Shown here: positions 1-9,225 of the stretch, piece by piece
Layout: each line of letters begins with the position of its first letter
Numbering within the stretch: the first letter of the stretch is position 1
Origin: Acholeplasmataceae bacterium
GTDB taxonomy: Bacteria > Bacillota_I > Bacilli_A > Acholeplasmatales > Acholeplasmataceae
NCBI GenBank assembly: GCA_011620375.1
Contig: WOZH01000052.1
Span: forward strand, 1 to 34,311
Length of the DNA stretch: 34,311 nt
Direction: 5' to 3'
Made by a program: the position numbers and the translations under genes
The notes under the pieces: model-generated
What the model was told of the DNA's origin: nothing
Databases searched by the model: none
The model's input: only the letters and a program-made list of their open reading frames with translations

Positions 1-1122
1 ATAAAAATCAATCATGAAGAGAAGTCGGTTTCATTATTAGGCTTTGGATGCATGCGATTTCCAACGCTCGATAATGGTGATGTTGATTTTCAACACGTTA
101 AAGAAATGATGACCTATGCGTTAGAAAACGGTGTGAACTACATCGATACTGCATGGCCTTACCATGGAGGTAAAAGCGAATTAGTCGTTAAAGAAGTCTT
201 GAAAGATGTCCCTCGAGCATCTTATTATCTCGCTGATAAATTACCGATATGGGAATGTGAAACCATCGCGGATGTTGATCGCATCTTCCACGCACAACTA
301 GAAAAAACGGGTGTTACATATTTTGATTTTTATTTGATTCACGCGGTTAATCAAGAAAGAATGGATCACATCATCAAACTTGATGTTTTATCTAAGTTGG
401 CATCGTATAAGGCACAAGGCAAAATCAAAAATCTTGGTTTCAGTTTTCATGATAAATTGAGCGTATTTAAAAAAATGATTGCATTATATGATTGGGATTT
501 TTGTCAAATTCAATTAAATTATATGGATATCAACCATCAACAGGGTATCAAAGGATATCATCTTTTAGCAGAAAAAGGTATTCCGGTGGTCGTCATGGAA
601 CCCGTAAAAGGTGGATCTTTAGCGCATTTCAGTGATGATATCGAAATGATGTTTAAAGCAAGAAGGCCAAATGATTCTATGGCTTCTTGGGCATTTCGTT
701 GGGTAGGTAGCCTACCCAATGTTAAAGTGATTTTATCGGGTATGTCAAATCTTGAGCAAGTTAAAGATAATATTAAGACATTCGCGAATTTTATACCACT
801 TGATGATTGTGAACAAACATTGATCAAAGATGTCAAAAAGGCTATTGAAAATAAAAGTATGGTGCCTTGTACATCATGTCGTTATTGCATGCCTTGTCCA
901 CAGGGCGTGGATATTCCTGGTAATTTCATGAGTTTTAATACACATGCGATGTATAAGAATGATAGGCACACGAGATCGACCATAAAGCGCTTGAAAAATC
1001 AAAATGCGTTTGCTGATGCGTGTATCGGTTGTGAAGTGTGCATTTCTAAATGCCCACAGCATATAGCAATTCCTAAAGAACTAGAGACATTCAAAAATTA
1101 TGTCAATGAAAATGGACTCTAG
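1..1122 (+). CDS. Aldo/keto reductase with C-terminal 4Fe-4S ferredoxin domain (5' partial)
   Basis: The reading frame is open to the first base of the window, and the residues before the first ATG (position 52) already read like an aldo/keto reductase N-terminus (SLLGFGCMRFP). The true start therefore lies upstream and the gene is cut by the window edge. The family's catalytic residues are visible: Asp and Tyr in YIDTAWPYH, Lys in LADKLP, His in FYLIHAVN. The C-terminal part has two cysteine clusters, CTSCRYCMPCP and CIGCEVCISKCP, of the kind that bind 4Fe-4S clusters. This is the known 'aldo/keto reductase plus Fer4' architecture of anaerobes, probably a cytoplasmic oxidoreductase of unknown substrate. 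It converges on the glucan operon and ends at a shared terminator. Nothing links it to glucan metabolism. Confidence 0.9.
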   Translation: MKINHEEKSVSLLGFGCMRFPTLDNGDVDFQHVKEMMTYALENGVNYIDTAWPYHGGKSELVVKEVLKDVPRASYYLADKLPIWECETIADVDRIFHAQLEKTGVTYFDFYLIHAVNQERMDHIIKLDVLSKLASYKAQGKIKNLGFSFHDKLSVFKKMIALYDWDFCQIQLNYMDINHQQGIKGYHLLAEKGIPVVVMEPVKGGSLAHFSDDIEMMFKARRPNDSMASWAFRWVGSLPNVKVILSGMSNLEQVKDNIKTFANFIPLDDCEQTLIKDVKKAIENKSMVPCTSCRYCMPCPQGVDIPGNFMSFNTHAMYKNDRHTRSTIKRLKNQNAFADACIGCEVCISKCPQHIAIPKELETFKNYVNENGL

Positions 1123-1129
1123 ACAAACA

Positions 1130-1154
1130 AAAAAGGCTTTGCTAAAGTCTTTTT
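1130..1154. terminator. Bidirectional rho-independent terminator
   Basis: An 11-base stem (AAAAAGGCTTT / AAAGTCTTTTT, one G-T pair) with a 3-base loop has T-runs on both strands. It lies 8 bases after the aldo/keto reductase stop and about 70 bases after the GH94 stop on the opposite strand, so it can end both convergent transcripts. Confidence 0.8.
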
Positions 1155-1226
1155 TTGTGTTTCAATCGATATAAATTAAAACCGATTATCCCTTTACTAT
1201 TTTCATAAATGACAATTAATTTTTAA

Positions 1227-4200
1227 TTAAATACCGATTTTGATTTCAATCGGTTCTTTATATGTGTCCATAATCTCTTTAGAAATGGTATATGTTTTTT
1301 TGCCATAGATATTCATATCAGTTTGAACATCAACGCGATGACCATTCAATTCAATACCCTTGATATCGCTATCAAAAATAAGTGTAATCGCTTTATCAAA
1401 ATAGTGATAAGAACATGTTAACTGATGAAGTGACGCTGGGATTGAAGGTTCTAAAAATAATTGATTGTGCACAATGGATATACCCAAAAAGTGACTAATA
1501 ATCTGATGAATAAAAATACCTGGTCCTGAAGAATATAAACGCCAACCACCTTTAACAGCAACTTCCCCACGGCGTAATTTTTCAAAATCCCGTTTTGCCT
1601 GGTAGCGATCATGGAAAGCCGCATCAGAACTCGAAAAATACATATTGCTTTGTCTATATTCTGCATTTTTGACCGTTTGTGAAATGAGAATCGGCATAAT
1701 CATATATATAGCTTCATAAGCGCGTTTTCTTTGATTAATTTTGGTCATTGCTTCTATATACCTAATATGTGCGTGTACATACTGCAGTCCAATTTCTCTA
1801 CCAAAATTAGCAGCTGTTTCTGCGCGTTGAAAAAAGGTCTTTTTACCGTCTTGATAATTCACAGCTGTATCCATAAGCCTTACACCATCAGGGTGCATCA
1901 AATAACGATCGATCGTCTGTAAATAGTGATCAATATTATTTGGCGATGCCATTTCGGAAATCATTGAACGTACAAATGGCAATAAACGATATTTTAATCC
2001 AGTCCGGTGATCCTTTGGATGAAGGAGATAATCAATATGATCGTCTTCAAAAACAACGAATCCAGCGGGTATTTGATCAACAATTAAATAACGATTATAG
2101 TCTTCATTAATCTTTGTCGATAAGTCTTTTAGATCCTTTGACATGGTTGGATCATAGGTTTGAATCTCTTCACTGAATAATTTAATTGATTCATAAAGTA
2201 ATGCTACAGTCCATCCTGAAACCATTTTATAAGTCAAATCATGATTAGCCGGTTGCAATGTATCATCCCAATCTCCACCACCATATTTTGGTAAATCCGT
2301 ACCCGTAATAAAGGATGATTTTATTGTTTCTACCTGTTTTTTTACGTGATTGATCAATGTATCAGGAGCATCAAAATCATTGATGTCTAAATTCATATAT
2401 GCGATGATTTCATCCAAAATCGATAAGTCTTGAGTTGCTCTTAAGTAATGGGCAAGCGCGCGTAATGGCCAAATGATAATGTCACCATGTGATTCATGTG
2501 GTTGTATTTGATAATATTCATCGTACATAAACCATTGTGGAAAATCGCCATTATTTAAAAACTGTCTTTGGTAAACTTTAATCAGTATTTCTCTTACGAT
2601 GTCAAATCTCTGTGCACTCATGAACAGTTCAACGGGTCCTTGACAAACATCTCTCGTTCCCCATGCAGCGCCATTGTATTGTTCTAAGCCATGCGGAGAT
2701 GCATAATGCACGATTGCATGATGTGTATACCAAAATAACATATCATTGATGCGATCTATTTTTTCGTGCTCTTTAGCATGCGATAAATGAAAGTTGGTTA
2801 ACAAAGCATCATAATATAATGTCCCTTTTTGATCGGCTTTCTCATAATCGATATGACGATTTTTCAAATCGGTAAAGGTTGCACTTAACGTGTACGTTAC
2901 TTTAGTCTTATTTTGATACGATAACAGCAACAAGCCGTGTTGATTGGCTGTATGATAAAAAGTTTCTTCTGTCATGATTTGTGCATCTGTTTTATTGATA
3001 CAAAATGTTAACCCAGGATTCTTTTCAAAGGCTAATGTGTTCTCTTGGGCATGAAAAACAAGATAATGATCTAATGATTCGTACGTGATATCGCCGCTGT
3101 ACTCTTGGTTATCCATAAGAACTTGGGTTGAAATGACAAAGTCATAGGTTTTATGTTGTATCGAATAGACATCAAGCACTTGTGTCAAAGCGTCTATATC
3201 AACATAACTATCAACGACAATCGCATCATCTGCCATTTGATAATACCAACGCGTCGTCGCGCCACCCATTTCATAATAGGAAGGAATCGACAGCATGTGA
3301 TACTGACCATTAATTTTAACGTAAATACGTTGCCCCGATATTTTTTGAATATTTAAAGGATTACGCAAATCACCACTGAACTTATTAAATGATGTGTTGC
3401 CTAACGATGTGTGGCTATTGAAAACACCAAACATGAAATTGGTAGTTGCCATAACATTTTTTGTAGCATGCAACAAATCACCGTGCACCATGAGATGTCC
3501 GTGCGGTCTTTCAACCAATAATTCTTTTTGTTTTAAAACGACATGATGATGATGCTTGGTAAAGAATGATAATGTGTGATGATCATCTCTTTCGATGTGT
3601 CTCATCTCAGCAAAATGCTCTTGAATTTGATCTTCTGATAAATCAAGCCCATTTAATAAAGTATCAACAGGATGATGACCAAAATCTTTTAAATCATTTA
3701 GTGGAATGTTTTGATATGTTAATGGAATTATATGGGGCAGGGGATATGGCATGTTTGAAACATCTGATACATAATAACCATAAAACCCAAAATCAGTTGT
3801 TTGTTGATTTAAATCAATCACACGACTTTGTAATGCCAAATATGAAAACTCATATTGATGAAGGACTGAAGCCAGTTTATCATCGTTTAATACACTTGGT
3901 TTGCCTGTTTCTTTATATGATAATCCAAAAAATTGAAATCCGTCTGTTGAGTAAGCGCTAGTTTGTTGATAACTACCAATTTGTAAATACTGTGACCTGC
4001 CTTGATTTTGTTTTGCTGATAAGACATACCCTTTTTCTTGTTGATAAACTTTGTAGTCAATGTATTGCACGGTATACGCCTCAGACGACAATACGCTTGA
4101 ATGTGCTTGAATAGCAACATCTTGGCCATAAAACAATTCAGCCTTTTGTGGCTGTTCGGATTTTAACCGTACATGAAAATCCCATTGAAATTTTCCAATG

Positions 4201-4496
4201 ACTAAATAAAGTTGATAAACCACGTTTCTAAAAATACCTTCATAGACGACTTGATTTTCTATAAACTTGACGGTGCTTGGTGATTTTGTACCAATCAATG
4301 GTGTTGAGAAATATTGATTGCCTTCTTTTATTCTTAAATACACATTCATTAATGACCCATCTATAGCATTACCATCAACGAGATTGATTTGATCATTTCC
4401 ATACATGATATCAAATATATCACCCGTATCAAAAAACCTGAAAACAATACCACCATTCTCAATGGTCTTCAATTGGAGTTTATTGTTTAATATCAT
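1227..4496 (-). CDS. GH94 1,2-beta-oligoglucan (sophoro-oligosaccharide) phosphorylase
   Basis: Predicted cytoplasmic phosphorylase that splits beta-1,2-gluco-oligosaccharides with phosphate, releasing alpha-glucose 1-phosphate. The 1089-residue length is close to the characterised Listeria innocua enzyme (about 1.1 kb residues) and much longer than cellobiose phosphorylase (about 800). The N-terminal half looks beta-rich and the C-terminal half is an (alpha/alpha)6-barrel-like region. The segment WGTRDVCQGP is the GH94 signature; Asp616 is the likely general acid. No GT84 or membrane region is present, which argues against a cyclic glucan synthase. The ATG has a good AAAGGAGA ribosome site and overlaps the end of the GH3 gene by 17 bases, so translation is probably coupled. 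A GH3-GH94 pair also occurs in Listeria. It is the last gene of the LacI-containing operon. Substrate is inferred from family and context. Confidence 0.88.
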   Translation of the reverse strand: MILNNKLQLKTIENGGIVFRFFDTGDIFDIMYGNDQINLVDGNAIDGSLMNVYLRIKEGNQYFSTPLIGTKSPSTVKFIENQVVYEGIFRNVVYQLYLVIGKFQWDFHVRLKSEQPQKAELFYGQDVAIQAHSSVLSSEAYTVQYIDYKVYQQEKGYVLSAKQNQGRSQYLQIGSYQQTSAYSTDGFQFFGLSYKETGKPSVLNDDKLASVLHQYEFSYLALQSRVIDLNQQTTDFGFYGYYVSDVSNMPYPLPHIIPLTYQNIPLNDLKDFGHHPVDTLLNGLDLSEDQIQEHFAEMRHIERDDHHTLSFFTKHHHHVVLKQKELLVERPHGHLMVHGDLLHATKNVMATTNFMFGVFNSHTSLGNTSFNKFSGDLRNPLNIQKISGQRIYVKINGQYHMLSIPSYYEMGGATTRWYYQMADDAIVVDSYVDIDALTQVLDVYSIQHKTYDFVISTQVLMDNQEYSGDITYESLDHYLVFHAQENTLAFEKNPGLTFCINKTDAQIMTEETFYHTANQHGLLLLSYQNKTKVTYTLSATFTDLKNRHIDYEKADQKGTLYYDALLTNFHLSHAKEHEKIDRINDMLFWYTHHAIVHYASPHGLEQYNGAAWGTRDVCQGPVELFMSAQRFDIVREILIKVYQRQFLNNGDFPQWFMYDEYYQIQPHESHGDIIIWPLRALAHYLRATQDLSILDEIIAYMNLDINDFDAPDTLINHVKKQVETIKSSFITGTDLPKYGGGDWDDTLQPANHDLTYKMVSGWTVALLYESIKLFSEEIQTYDPTMSKDLKDLSTKINEDYNRYLIVDQIPAGFVVFEDDHIDYLLHPKDHRTGLKYRLLPFVRSMISEMASPNNIDHYLQTIDRYLMHPDGVRLMDTAVNYQDGKKTFFQRAETAANFGREIGLQYVHAHIRYIEAMTKINQRKRAYEAIYMIMPILISQTVKNAEYRQSNMYFSSSDAAFHDRYQAKRDFEKLRRGEVAVKGGWRLYSSGPGIFIHQIISHFLGISIVHNQLFLEPSIPASLHQLTCSYHYFDKAITLIFDSDIKGIELNGHRVDVQTDMNIYGKKTYTISKEIMDTYKEPIEIKIGI

Positions 4497-6633
4497 GGAA
4501 ATTCTCCTTTATAAGCTCGATAATCATCGTTTGTGTGTCTCTAGAGTTAGGACCCACGATGATTTGAAATTCACCCGGTTCTAAACGACGGTTACCCTTA
4601 ATGTCGTAATATGTTAAATCCTTGTATGTCAGTTCAAATGAAATTGTTTGTTTGTGATGCGCCGCTATCCAAACTTTTTTAAATGCTTTTAATTCTTTAA
4701 CTGGTCTGGCATAAAGTCCAACAAGATCTCTTATATACAATTGAACAGTTTCATAACCGTCATAATTGCTGTTATTAGCGATGTCAATAGATACACAAAC
4801 CGCTTCATTTTGGTTAAACTTGATTTTATCTATGACTAGATTTGAATACTCAAATGTTGCATATGATAATCCAAAACCAAATGGAAACAATGGTTCATTA
4901 TCTTCATCTAAATAGAAACTGACATATTCGTTCATAATATCTGGTTCTTTTGGTCGCCCAGTATTTAGATGATTATAATAAATGGGGATTTGTCCTGCTG
5001 TTTTCGGATATGTCATCGTGAGTTTCCCTGAGGGATTATGCTTACCCACCATGGTTTTGGCAATTGCTTCATGTGCGCGACTACCTAAATAATAAACGTC
5101 TAGCAATGCATCCGTATCCATAATATTGGTTAGATCAAAGGGACGGCCATGATATAACAATGTGATTGTTTTCTTTTTCAACTGTTTAGCAAATGTCATA
5201 AATTTTTCTTGATTTCTCGGCAATTTAATATGCGCTTTTGCATGTGCTTCACCACTTTCATACTCATTTTCACCCAATGCGATTAACAAGATGTCCGCCA
5301 TCTTTATTTGTTTTATTTCTGCTTGTGAAAACACTGGTGTTTCTGTTGCCTTGTTGAAAATGATCTGTACGCCTTCTTTTGACAATGTTTCATTCAGCGT
5401 GTGATTAAGCGCATTATCTCCATGCCCTGCCCAAGGTCCATTCGTTCTTTTGGTCTCACTATATGGTCCGATGAGTGCATATGTCAATTGTTTATCAAGC
5501 GGTAATAGGTGATTGTTGTTTTTAAGAAGCACCATGGATTCCATCGCCACTTGTTCAGCCATATCGAGATGATTCTTTTGTCTAATGATAGCTTGTTCTT
5601 TTACTGGGTCTGCTCCCGCATATGGATCTTTAAATAACCCTAATTCTTTTTTTAATTTTAAGACACGATAAACTGCTTGATCAAGCAATTTCATCATATC
5701 AGGATGTTTGTTAATGATGCTTTCTAAATAATTCACGTAAGCCGTTGATTGCATTTCGATATCAAGACCGGCCTTAAGTCCTAGATAAGCAGCCTCTTCA
5801 TCATTTTTTGCTACCCCGTGTTTAATCACCTGATGTAATGAATCATAATCAGAAATAACAACACCTTTATAATGCCATTGTTTTCTTAATATATCGCGCA
5901 ATAAAAATTCATTAACTGTTGCTGGAATATGGTCAACTGTATTAAACGCTGTCATAAGGAGTTTAACACCCGCATCAACAGCGGCTTTATATGTCGGCAA
6001 ATAAATATTATATAAGCTGATATGATTGATGTCAGCAGTGTTGTAATCTCTTCCGGATTCGGATGCGCCATATGCAGCAAAATGCTTTACACAAGCTGCG
6101 ATACTATCATGTAATGATAAGTCAACCCCTTGATATCCTTTGATGCTAGCCCTTGTAAACTCACTTGTTAAGTACGGGTCTTCACCAAATCCTTCCACCA
6201 CACGACCCCAGCGTGGATCATGTGAAATATCCGCCATTGGTGAAAATGTCACTTGAATACCCGATACACGTGCTTCTTTGGCTTGTATCCGTGCAGCCTC
6301 ATACACCAAGCGTGGATTAAATGAGGTTGACATCGCAAGCGGAACGGGAAATATCGTTTTAAATCCATGGACGATATCCGCCATGAAAATTAGCGGGATT
6401 TTATGTCTACTTTCTTTAAGATAGCGCTTTTGAACCTTAATCATTTCTGTAGCGTTGTTGTTGCCTAAAACCGATCCTGCTTGAAATATTTTTTCTTTAT
6501 TTAAGTGAAGTGCTTGAACATGTCCAAATATTTCAACATCGAGATCTTCGACGAAGAAAAATGGTGCCAATTGTAGCAGTTGACCAATTTTTTCATCTAT
6601 GGTTAAGTCATCAATAAGTTTTTTAATATTCAT
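4480..6633 (-). CDS. GH3 beta-glucosidase, probably acting on sophorose-type oligosaccharides
   Basis: Retaining beta-glucosidase of glycoside hydrolase family 3, 717 residues with no signal peptide, so cytoplasmic. The N-terminal TIM-barrel region carries VISDYDSL with the expected nucleophile Asp262. The second domain carries ALGENEYESGEAHAK, where Glu462 of SGEA is the likely acid/base. A C-terminal fibronectin-III-like domain closes the protein (RPVKELKAFKKV). The start ATG lies 10 bases after the LacI stop with GAGGT as ribosome site; the 3' end overlaps the GH94 start. Sophoro-oligosaccharide phosphorylases of this type leave sophorose, and a neighbouring GH3 would hydrolyse it to glucose, as in Listeria innocua. 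Beta-glucosidase activity is firm from the motifs; the beta-1,2 preference is inferred from context. Confidence 0.88.
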   Translation of the reverse strand: MNIKKLIDDLTIDEKIGQLLQLAPFFFVEDLDVEIFGHVQALHLNKEKIFQAGSVLGNNNATEMIKVQKRYLKESRHKIPLIFMADIVHGFKTIFPVPLAMSTSFNPRLVYEAARIQAKEARVSGIQVTFSPMADISHDPRWGRVVEGFGEDPYLTSEFTRASIKGYQGVDLSLHDSIAACVKHFAAYGASESGRDYNTADINHISLYNIYLPTYKAAVDAGVKLLMTAFNTVDHIPATVNEFLLRDILRKQWHYKGVVISDYDSLHQVIKHGVAKNDEEAAYLGLKAGLDIEMQSTAYVNYLESIINKHPDMMKLLDQAVYRVLKLKKELGLFKDPYAGADPVKEQAIIRQKNHLDMAEQVAMESMVLLKNNNHLLPLDKQLTYALIGPYSETKRTNGPWAGHGDNALNHTLNETLSKEGVQIIFNKATETPVFSQAEIKQIKMADILLIALGENEYESGEAHAKAHIKLPRNQEKFMTFAKQLKKKTITLLYHGRPFDLTNIMDTDALLDVYYLGSRAHEAIAKTMVGKHNPSGKLTMTYPKTAGQIPIYYNHLNTGRPKEPDIMNEYVSFYLDEDNEPLFPFGFGLSYATFEYSNLVIDKIKFNQNEAVCVSIDIANNSNYDGYETVQLYIRDLVGLYARPVKELKAFKKVWIAAHHKQTISFELTYKDLTYYDIKGNRRLEPGEFQIIVGPNSRDTQTMIIELIKENFHDIKQ

Positions 6634-6643
6634 GGTGTATACC

Positions 6644-7609
6644 TCAATTTTGATGCGTTTCTCTCAAAATGATTTTTCCCTCTGGGTGGCTAATTATTTT
6701 AATTTTTCGACCATTGATCAAATCGATAACTGCTTGAGCGACATCTTTTCCCCATTTACTGTGATCGATACCAATCGTTGTTAATTTGGGATGTAAGTAT
6801 TCACCAAGGCTAATATTATCAAAACCAGCAAGTGCAACTTCTCTCGGTACATCGATATTCTTTTCATGGAGAGCATTCATTAGACCAATAGCCGATTCGT
6901 CATTCGCACAATAAATAAACCTTGGTCTTTTTTGATCTTTCGCAATTTCTAAACCGATTTTATAACCACCTTCAATGGTGAAGTCGCCTTGATAAAATCG
7001 GTGTTTATCAATATGGTTTTCCTTGAGCGCTTCGACAAAACCTTGATATCTACGATTATTATTAAATGCATCATTAGGTCCGCTCAAATAACCAAAATCG
7101 CGATGTCCCATAGCAATCATTTGCAAGATAAATTGTTTAACTATTCCTTCGTTGTCGATGACTGTAGAATGAATATTTTCACCTTTTATAAAGCGGTCTA
7201 AAACAAATAATGGATATCCGTGTGAGGCATAATGTTTTAAACACTCATCTGTTAAATTATTATCAAAAATGATTGCGCCATCGACTTGTCTTTCATTTAA
7301 TAAGTTTTTGGAAGCTTTGCCAGAACTGACAATGATGTTATAGTCGTTTTGCTGTAGTTTTTGACGAATACCTTCTAAAACATCACTGAATATAGGGCCA
7401 CTAAAACCATAGACAAAGACACCAATGTTTCCTGTTTTTTTGGTTTTAAGGTTTCTAGCAATCCCGTTTGGATAATAGTTTAATTCTTTAGCTGCATCTA
7501 AAATGCGTTGTTTCGTTTCTGGATGAACATTAGGTAAGTTGTTTAATGCATATGATGCGGTTGATATGGAAACCCCAGCTCTTTTTGCTACATCTTTTAT
7601 TGTCGGCAT
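6644..7609 (-). CDS. LacI-family transcriptional repressor of the glucan locus
   Basis: A 321-residue LacI/GalR-type regulator. Residues 1-50 form the helix-turn-helix (MPTIKDVAKRAGVSISTASY) and a hinge helix (YYPNGIARNLKT); the rest is a periplasmic-binding-like sensor domain (VLAGFDN-type segment near residue 270). I chose the ATG at 7609, not the in-frame one 48 bases upstream, because LacI proteins begin at this residue and a GAGGAT ribosome site precedes it. That site overlaps the end of the GH13 gene. The gene is third in the catabolic operon, so it would control its own expression. The palindromes before 10427, 14935 and 30101 have the central CG typical of LacI-family operators. The inducer is probably a beta-1,2-gluco-oligosaccharide such as sophorose (inference). 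Confidence 0.9.
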   Translation of the reverse strand: MPTIKDVAKRAGVSISTASYALNNLPNVHPETKQRILDAAKELNYYPNGIARNLKTKKTGNIGVFVYGFSGPIFSDVLEGIRQKLQQNDYNIIVSSGKASKNLLNERQVDGAIIFDNNLTDECLKHYASHGYPLFVLDRFIKGENIHSTVIDNEGIVKQFILQMIAMGHRDFGYLSGPNDAFNNNRRYQGFVEALKENHIDKHRFYQGDFTIEGGYKIGLEIAKDQKRPRFIYCANDESAIGLMNALHEKNIDVPREVALAGFDNISLGEYLHPKLTTIGIDHSKWGKDVAQAVIDLINGRKIKIISHPEGKIILRETHQN

Positions 7610-7614
7610 AATCT

Positions 7615-9225
7615 TTAATCCTCGATTCTCATCACACAGGCAAAATAAGGTGGGCAAACCATTGTATGATGGTATGTTTTAACGGTTTCATAGTTACTTA
7701 ACAATAGGTGGTATTTTGTTGTAGGCAGTTCGAATTCAATCGTCGAATCTGCCCACGAACAAACAATAAGAAATTGTTGGTTTCGGTATTTTCGAAAATA
7801 ACTAAAAACCTGTTTATTGTCTTTTTGATAGATGTCAAATGTACCTAATAAAAAGGTGTCATTTTGTTTTCTTAATTTCAGTAATTTTTGGTAATACTGG
7901 TAAACCCCATGCGGATTTTCGATATCCGTTTTGACATTCACTGTATGATAATTAGGATTAACTTTTAGCCATGGCCTGCCAGTAGAAAATCCCGCTTGGT
8001 GTGTATCATCCCATTGCAATGGTGTTCGCGAATTATCTCTGCTTTTTTTATGGATGGCTTCCATAATTTTCGTCGCAGACCATCCCTTCGCTGTCAGTAT
8101 GTCAAAGATTTGCAGCGTTTCAATATCTTGATAATCCGCAATTGGATAATCAACGCCTGTCATACCAATTTCTTCACCTTGATAGATAAAAGGTGTGCCT
8201 TGCATGCCGTATATCAACGTTGCTAGCATTTTTGCACTCTCTTGTCGATATGCGATATTTCCATATCTAGATACGACTCTCGGCTGATCATGATTTGATA
8301 AGAATAATGCTTGCCATCCCTGTTGATGAAATGTTTTTTGTGCATTGATAAACACATCTTTCATTTCTACAAGGTTGACTGGTTTAATCGCCCATTTACC
8401 TTGCCCTGGCATTTCATCCAAGCCAATATGTGAAAATTGAAAAACCATGTTTAGCTTTGGATCATTAGCATCTGTAATCTCTGAAGCTCTTTTTATTGAA
8501 ATACCCGGTGTTTCACCAACCGTCATGATATCTTTGCCTTGGAAACATGTTTCATAAAGTTCTTTGAGATATTGATCAAGATAAGGTCCATCTGCAAATT
8601 GTTGACGATAAACATCTTTACCAATTAAGTCGATGACATCCAACCGAAAGCCATCGATACCTAAATCAAGCCAATCATTGATCATTGTATAAATTTCTTG
8701 TCTAAGTTGGGGGTTGTGCCAATTAAGATCGGGCTGTTGTTCAGCAAACAAATGAAAATAATATTGTTTCGTTATTGGATCATATGTCCATGCAGATCCA
8801 CCAAAGATTGAATCGACATTCGTAGGTTTATCACTCCAAATATAATAATCTCTATATAAACTATGTGATTCATTGACTGCTTTCTTAAACCACTCATGTT
8901 GGTTTGATGTATGATTGATAACCAAATCCATGATAATTCTCATACCCTTTTGATGCGTCATGCGGATGAGTTCGATCATATCTAACATTGATCCAAACAT
9001 TGGATTGATGGCTTGGTAGTTACTAATATCATAGCCATTGTCTTGCATCGGTGATTCATATACTGGCGATAACCATATCACATCGATACCTAAATCTTTT
9101 ATATAATCAAGCTTTGAAATAATACCCTGTAAGTCACCGATGCCATCACCATTGCTATCCATGAAACTTAATGGATATATTTGATAGACAACCGCTCTTT
9201 TATACCAATCTATTTTTTTATCCAT
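7615..9225 (-). CDS. GH13 alpha-glucosidase, oligo-1,6-glucosidase type
   Basis: Cytoplasmic GH13 enzyme, 536 residues, with no signal peptide. All four conserved regions are present: DLVINHTS; GFRLDVIDL with nucleophile Asp196; TVGETPG with acid/base Glu238; LSNHDQPR with Asp313. The calcium-type loop DSNGDGIGD is near residue 23. Val197, just after the nucleophile, is typical of enzymes that cut alpha-1,6 bonds (oligo-1,6-glucosidase, dextran glucosidase), whereas maltose enzymes often differ there. Trehalose-6-phosphate hydrolase is a near relative and cannot be fully excluded. The gene overlaps the upstream GH144-like gene by 16 bases and has only a weak ribosome site, so translation may be coupled. 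An alpha-glucosidase looks out of place in a beta-glucan locus; see the findings. Confidence 0.88.
   Translation of the reverse strand: MDKKIDWYKRAVVYQIYPLSFMDSNGDGIGDLQGIISKLDYIKDLGIDVIWLSPVYESPMQDNGYDISNYQAINPMFGSMLDMIELIRMTHQKGMRIIMDLVINHTSNQHEWFKKAVNESHSLYRDYYIWSDKPTNVDSIFGGSAWTYDPITKQYYFHLFAEQQPDLNWHNPQLRQEIYTMINDWLDLGIDGFRLDVIDLIGKDVYRQQFADGPYLDQYLKELYETCFQGKDIMTVGETPGISIKRASEITDANDPKLNMVFQFSHIGLDEMPGQGKWAIKPVNLVEMKDVFINAQKTFHQQGWQALFLSNHDQPRVVSRYGNIAYRQESAKMLATLIYGMQGTPFIYQGEEIGMTGVDYPIADYQDIETLQIFDILTAKGWSATKIMEAIHKKSRDNSRTPLQWDDTHQAGFSTGRPWLKVNPNYHTVNVKTDIENPHGVYQYYQKLLKLRKQNDTFLLGTFDIYQKDNKQVFSYFRKYRNQQFLIVCSWADSTIEFELPTTKYHLLLSNYETVKTYHHTMVCPPYFACVMRIED

Noticed and set aside
3566-3961. 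131-codon plus-strand open frame inside the GH94 gene.
   Set aside because: It is antisense to a clearly coding region, with no ribosome site or family resemblance; the same holds for the other open frames opposite the glycosidase and permease genes.
1227-4496. Reading GH94 as the C-terminal part of a cyclic beta-1,2-glucan synthase.
   Set aside because: No glycosyltransferase or membrane region is present, the gene has its own ribosome site, and the neighbours are catabolic.
7610-7657. Longer LacI protein starting at 7657.
   Set aside because: The extra 16 residues overlap the end of the GH13 gene and precede the canonical LacI start MPTIKDVAKRAGVS, which has its own GAGGAT site.
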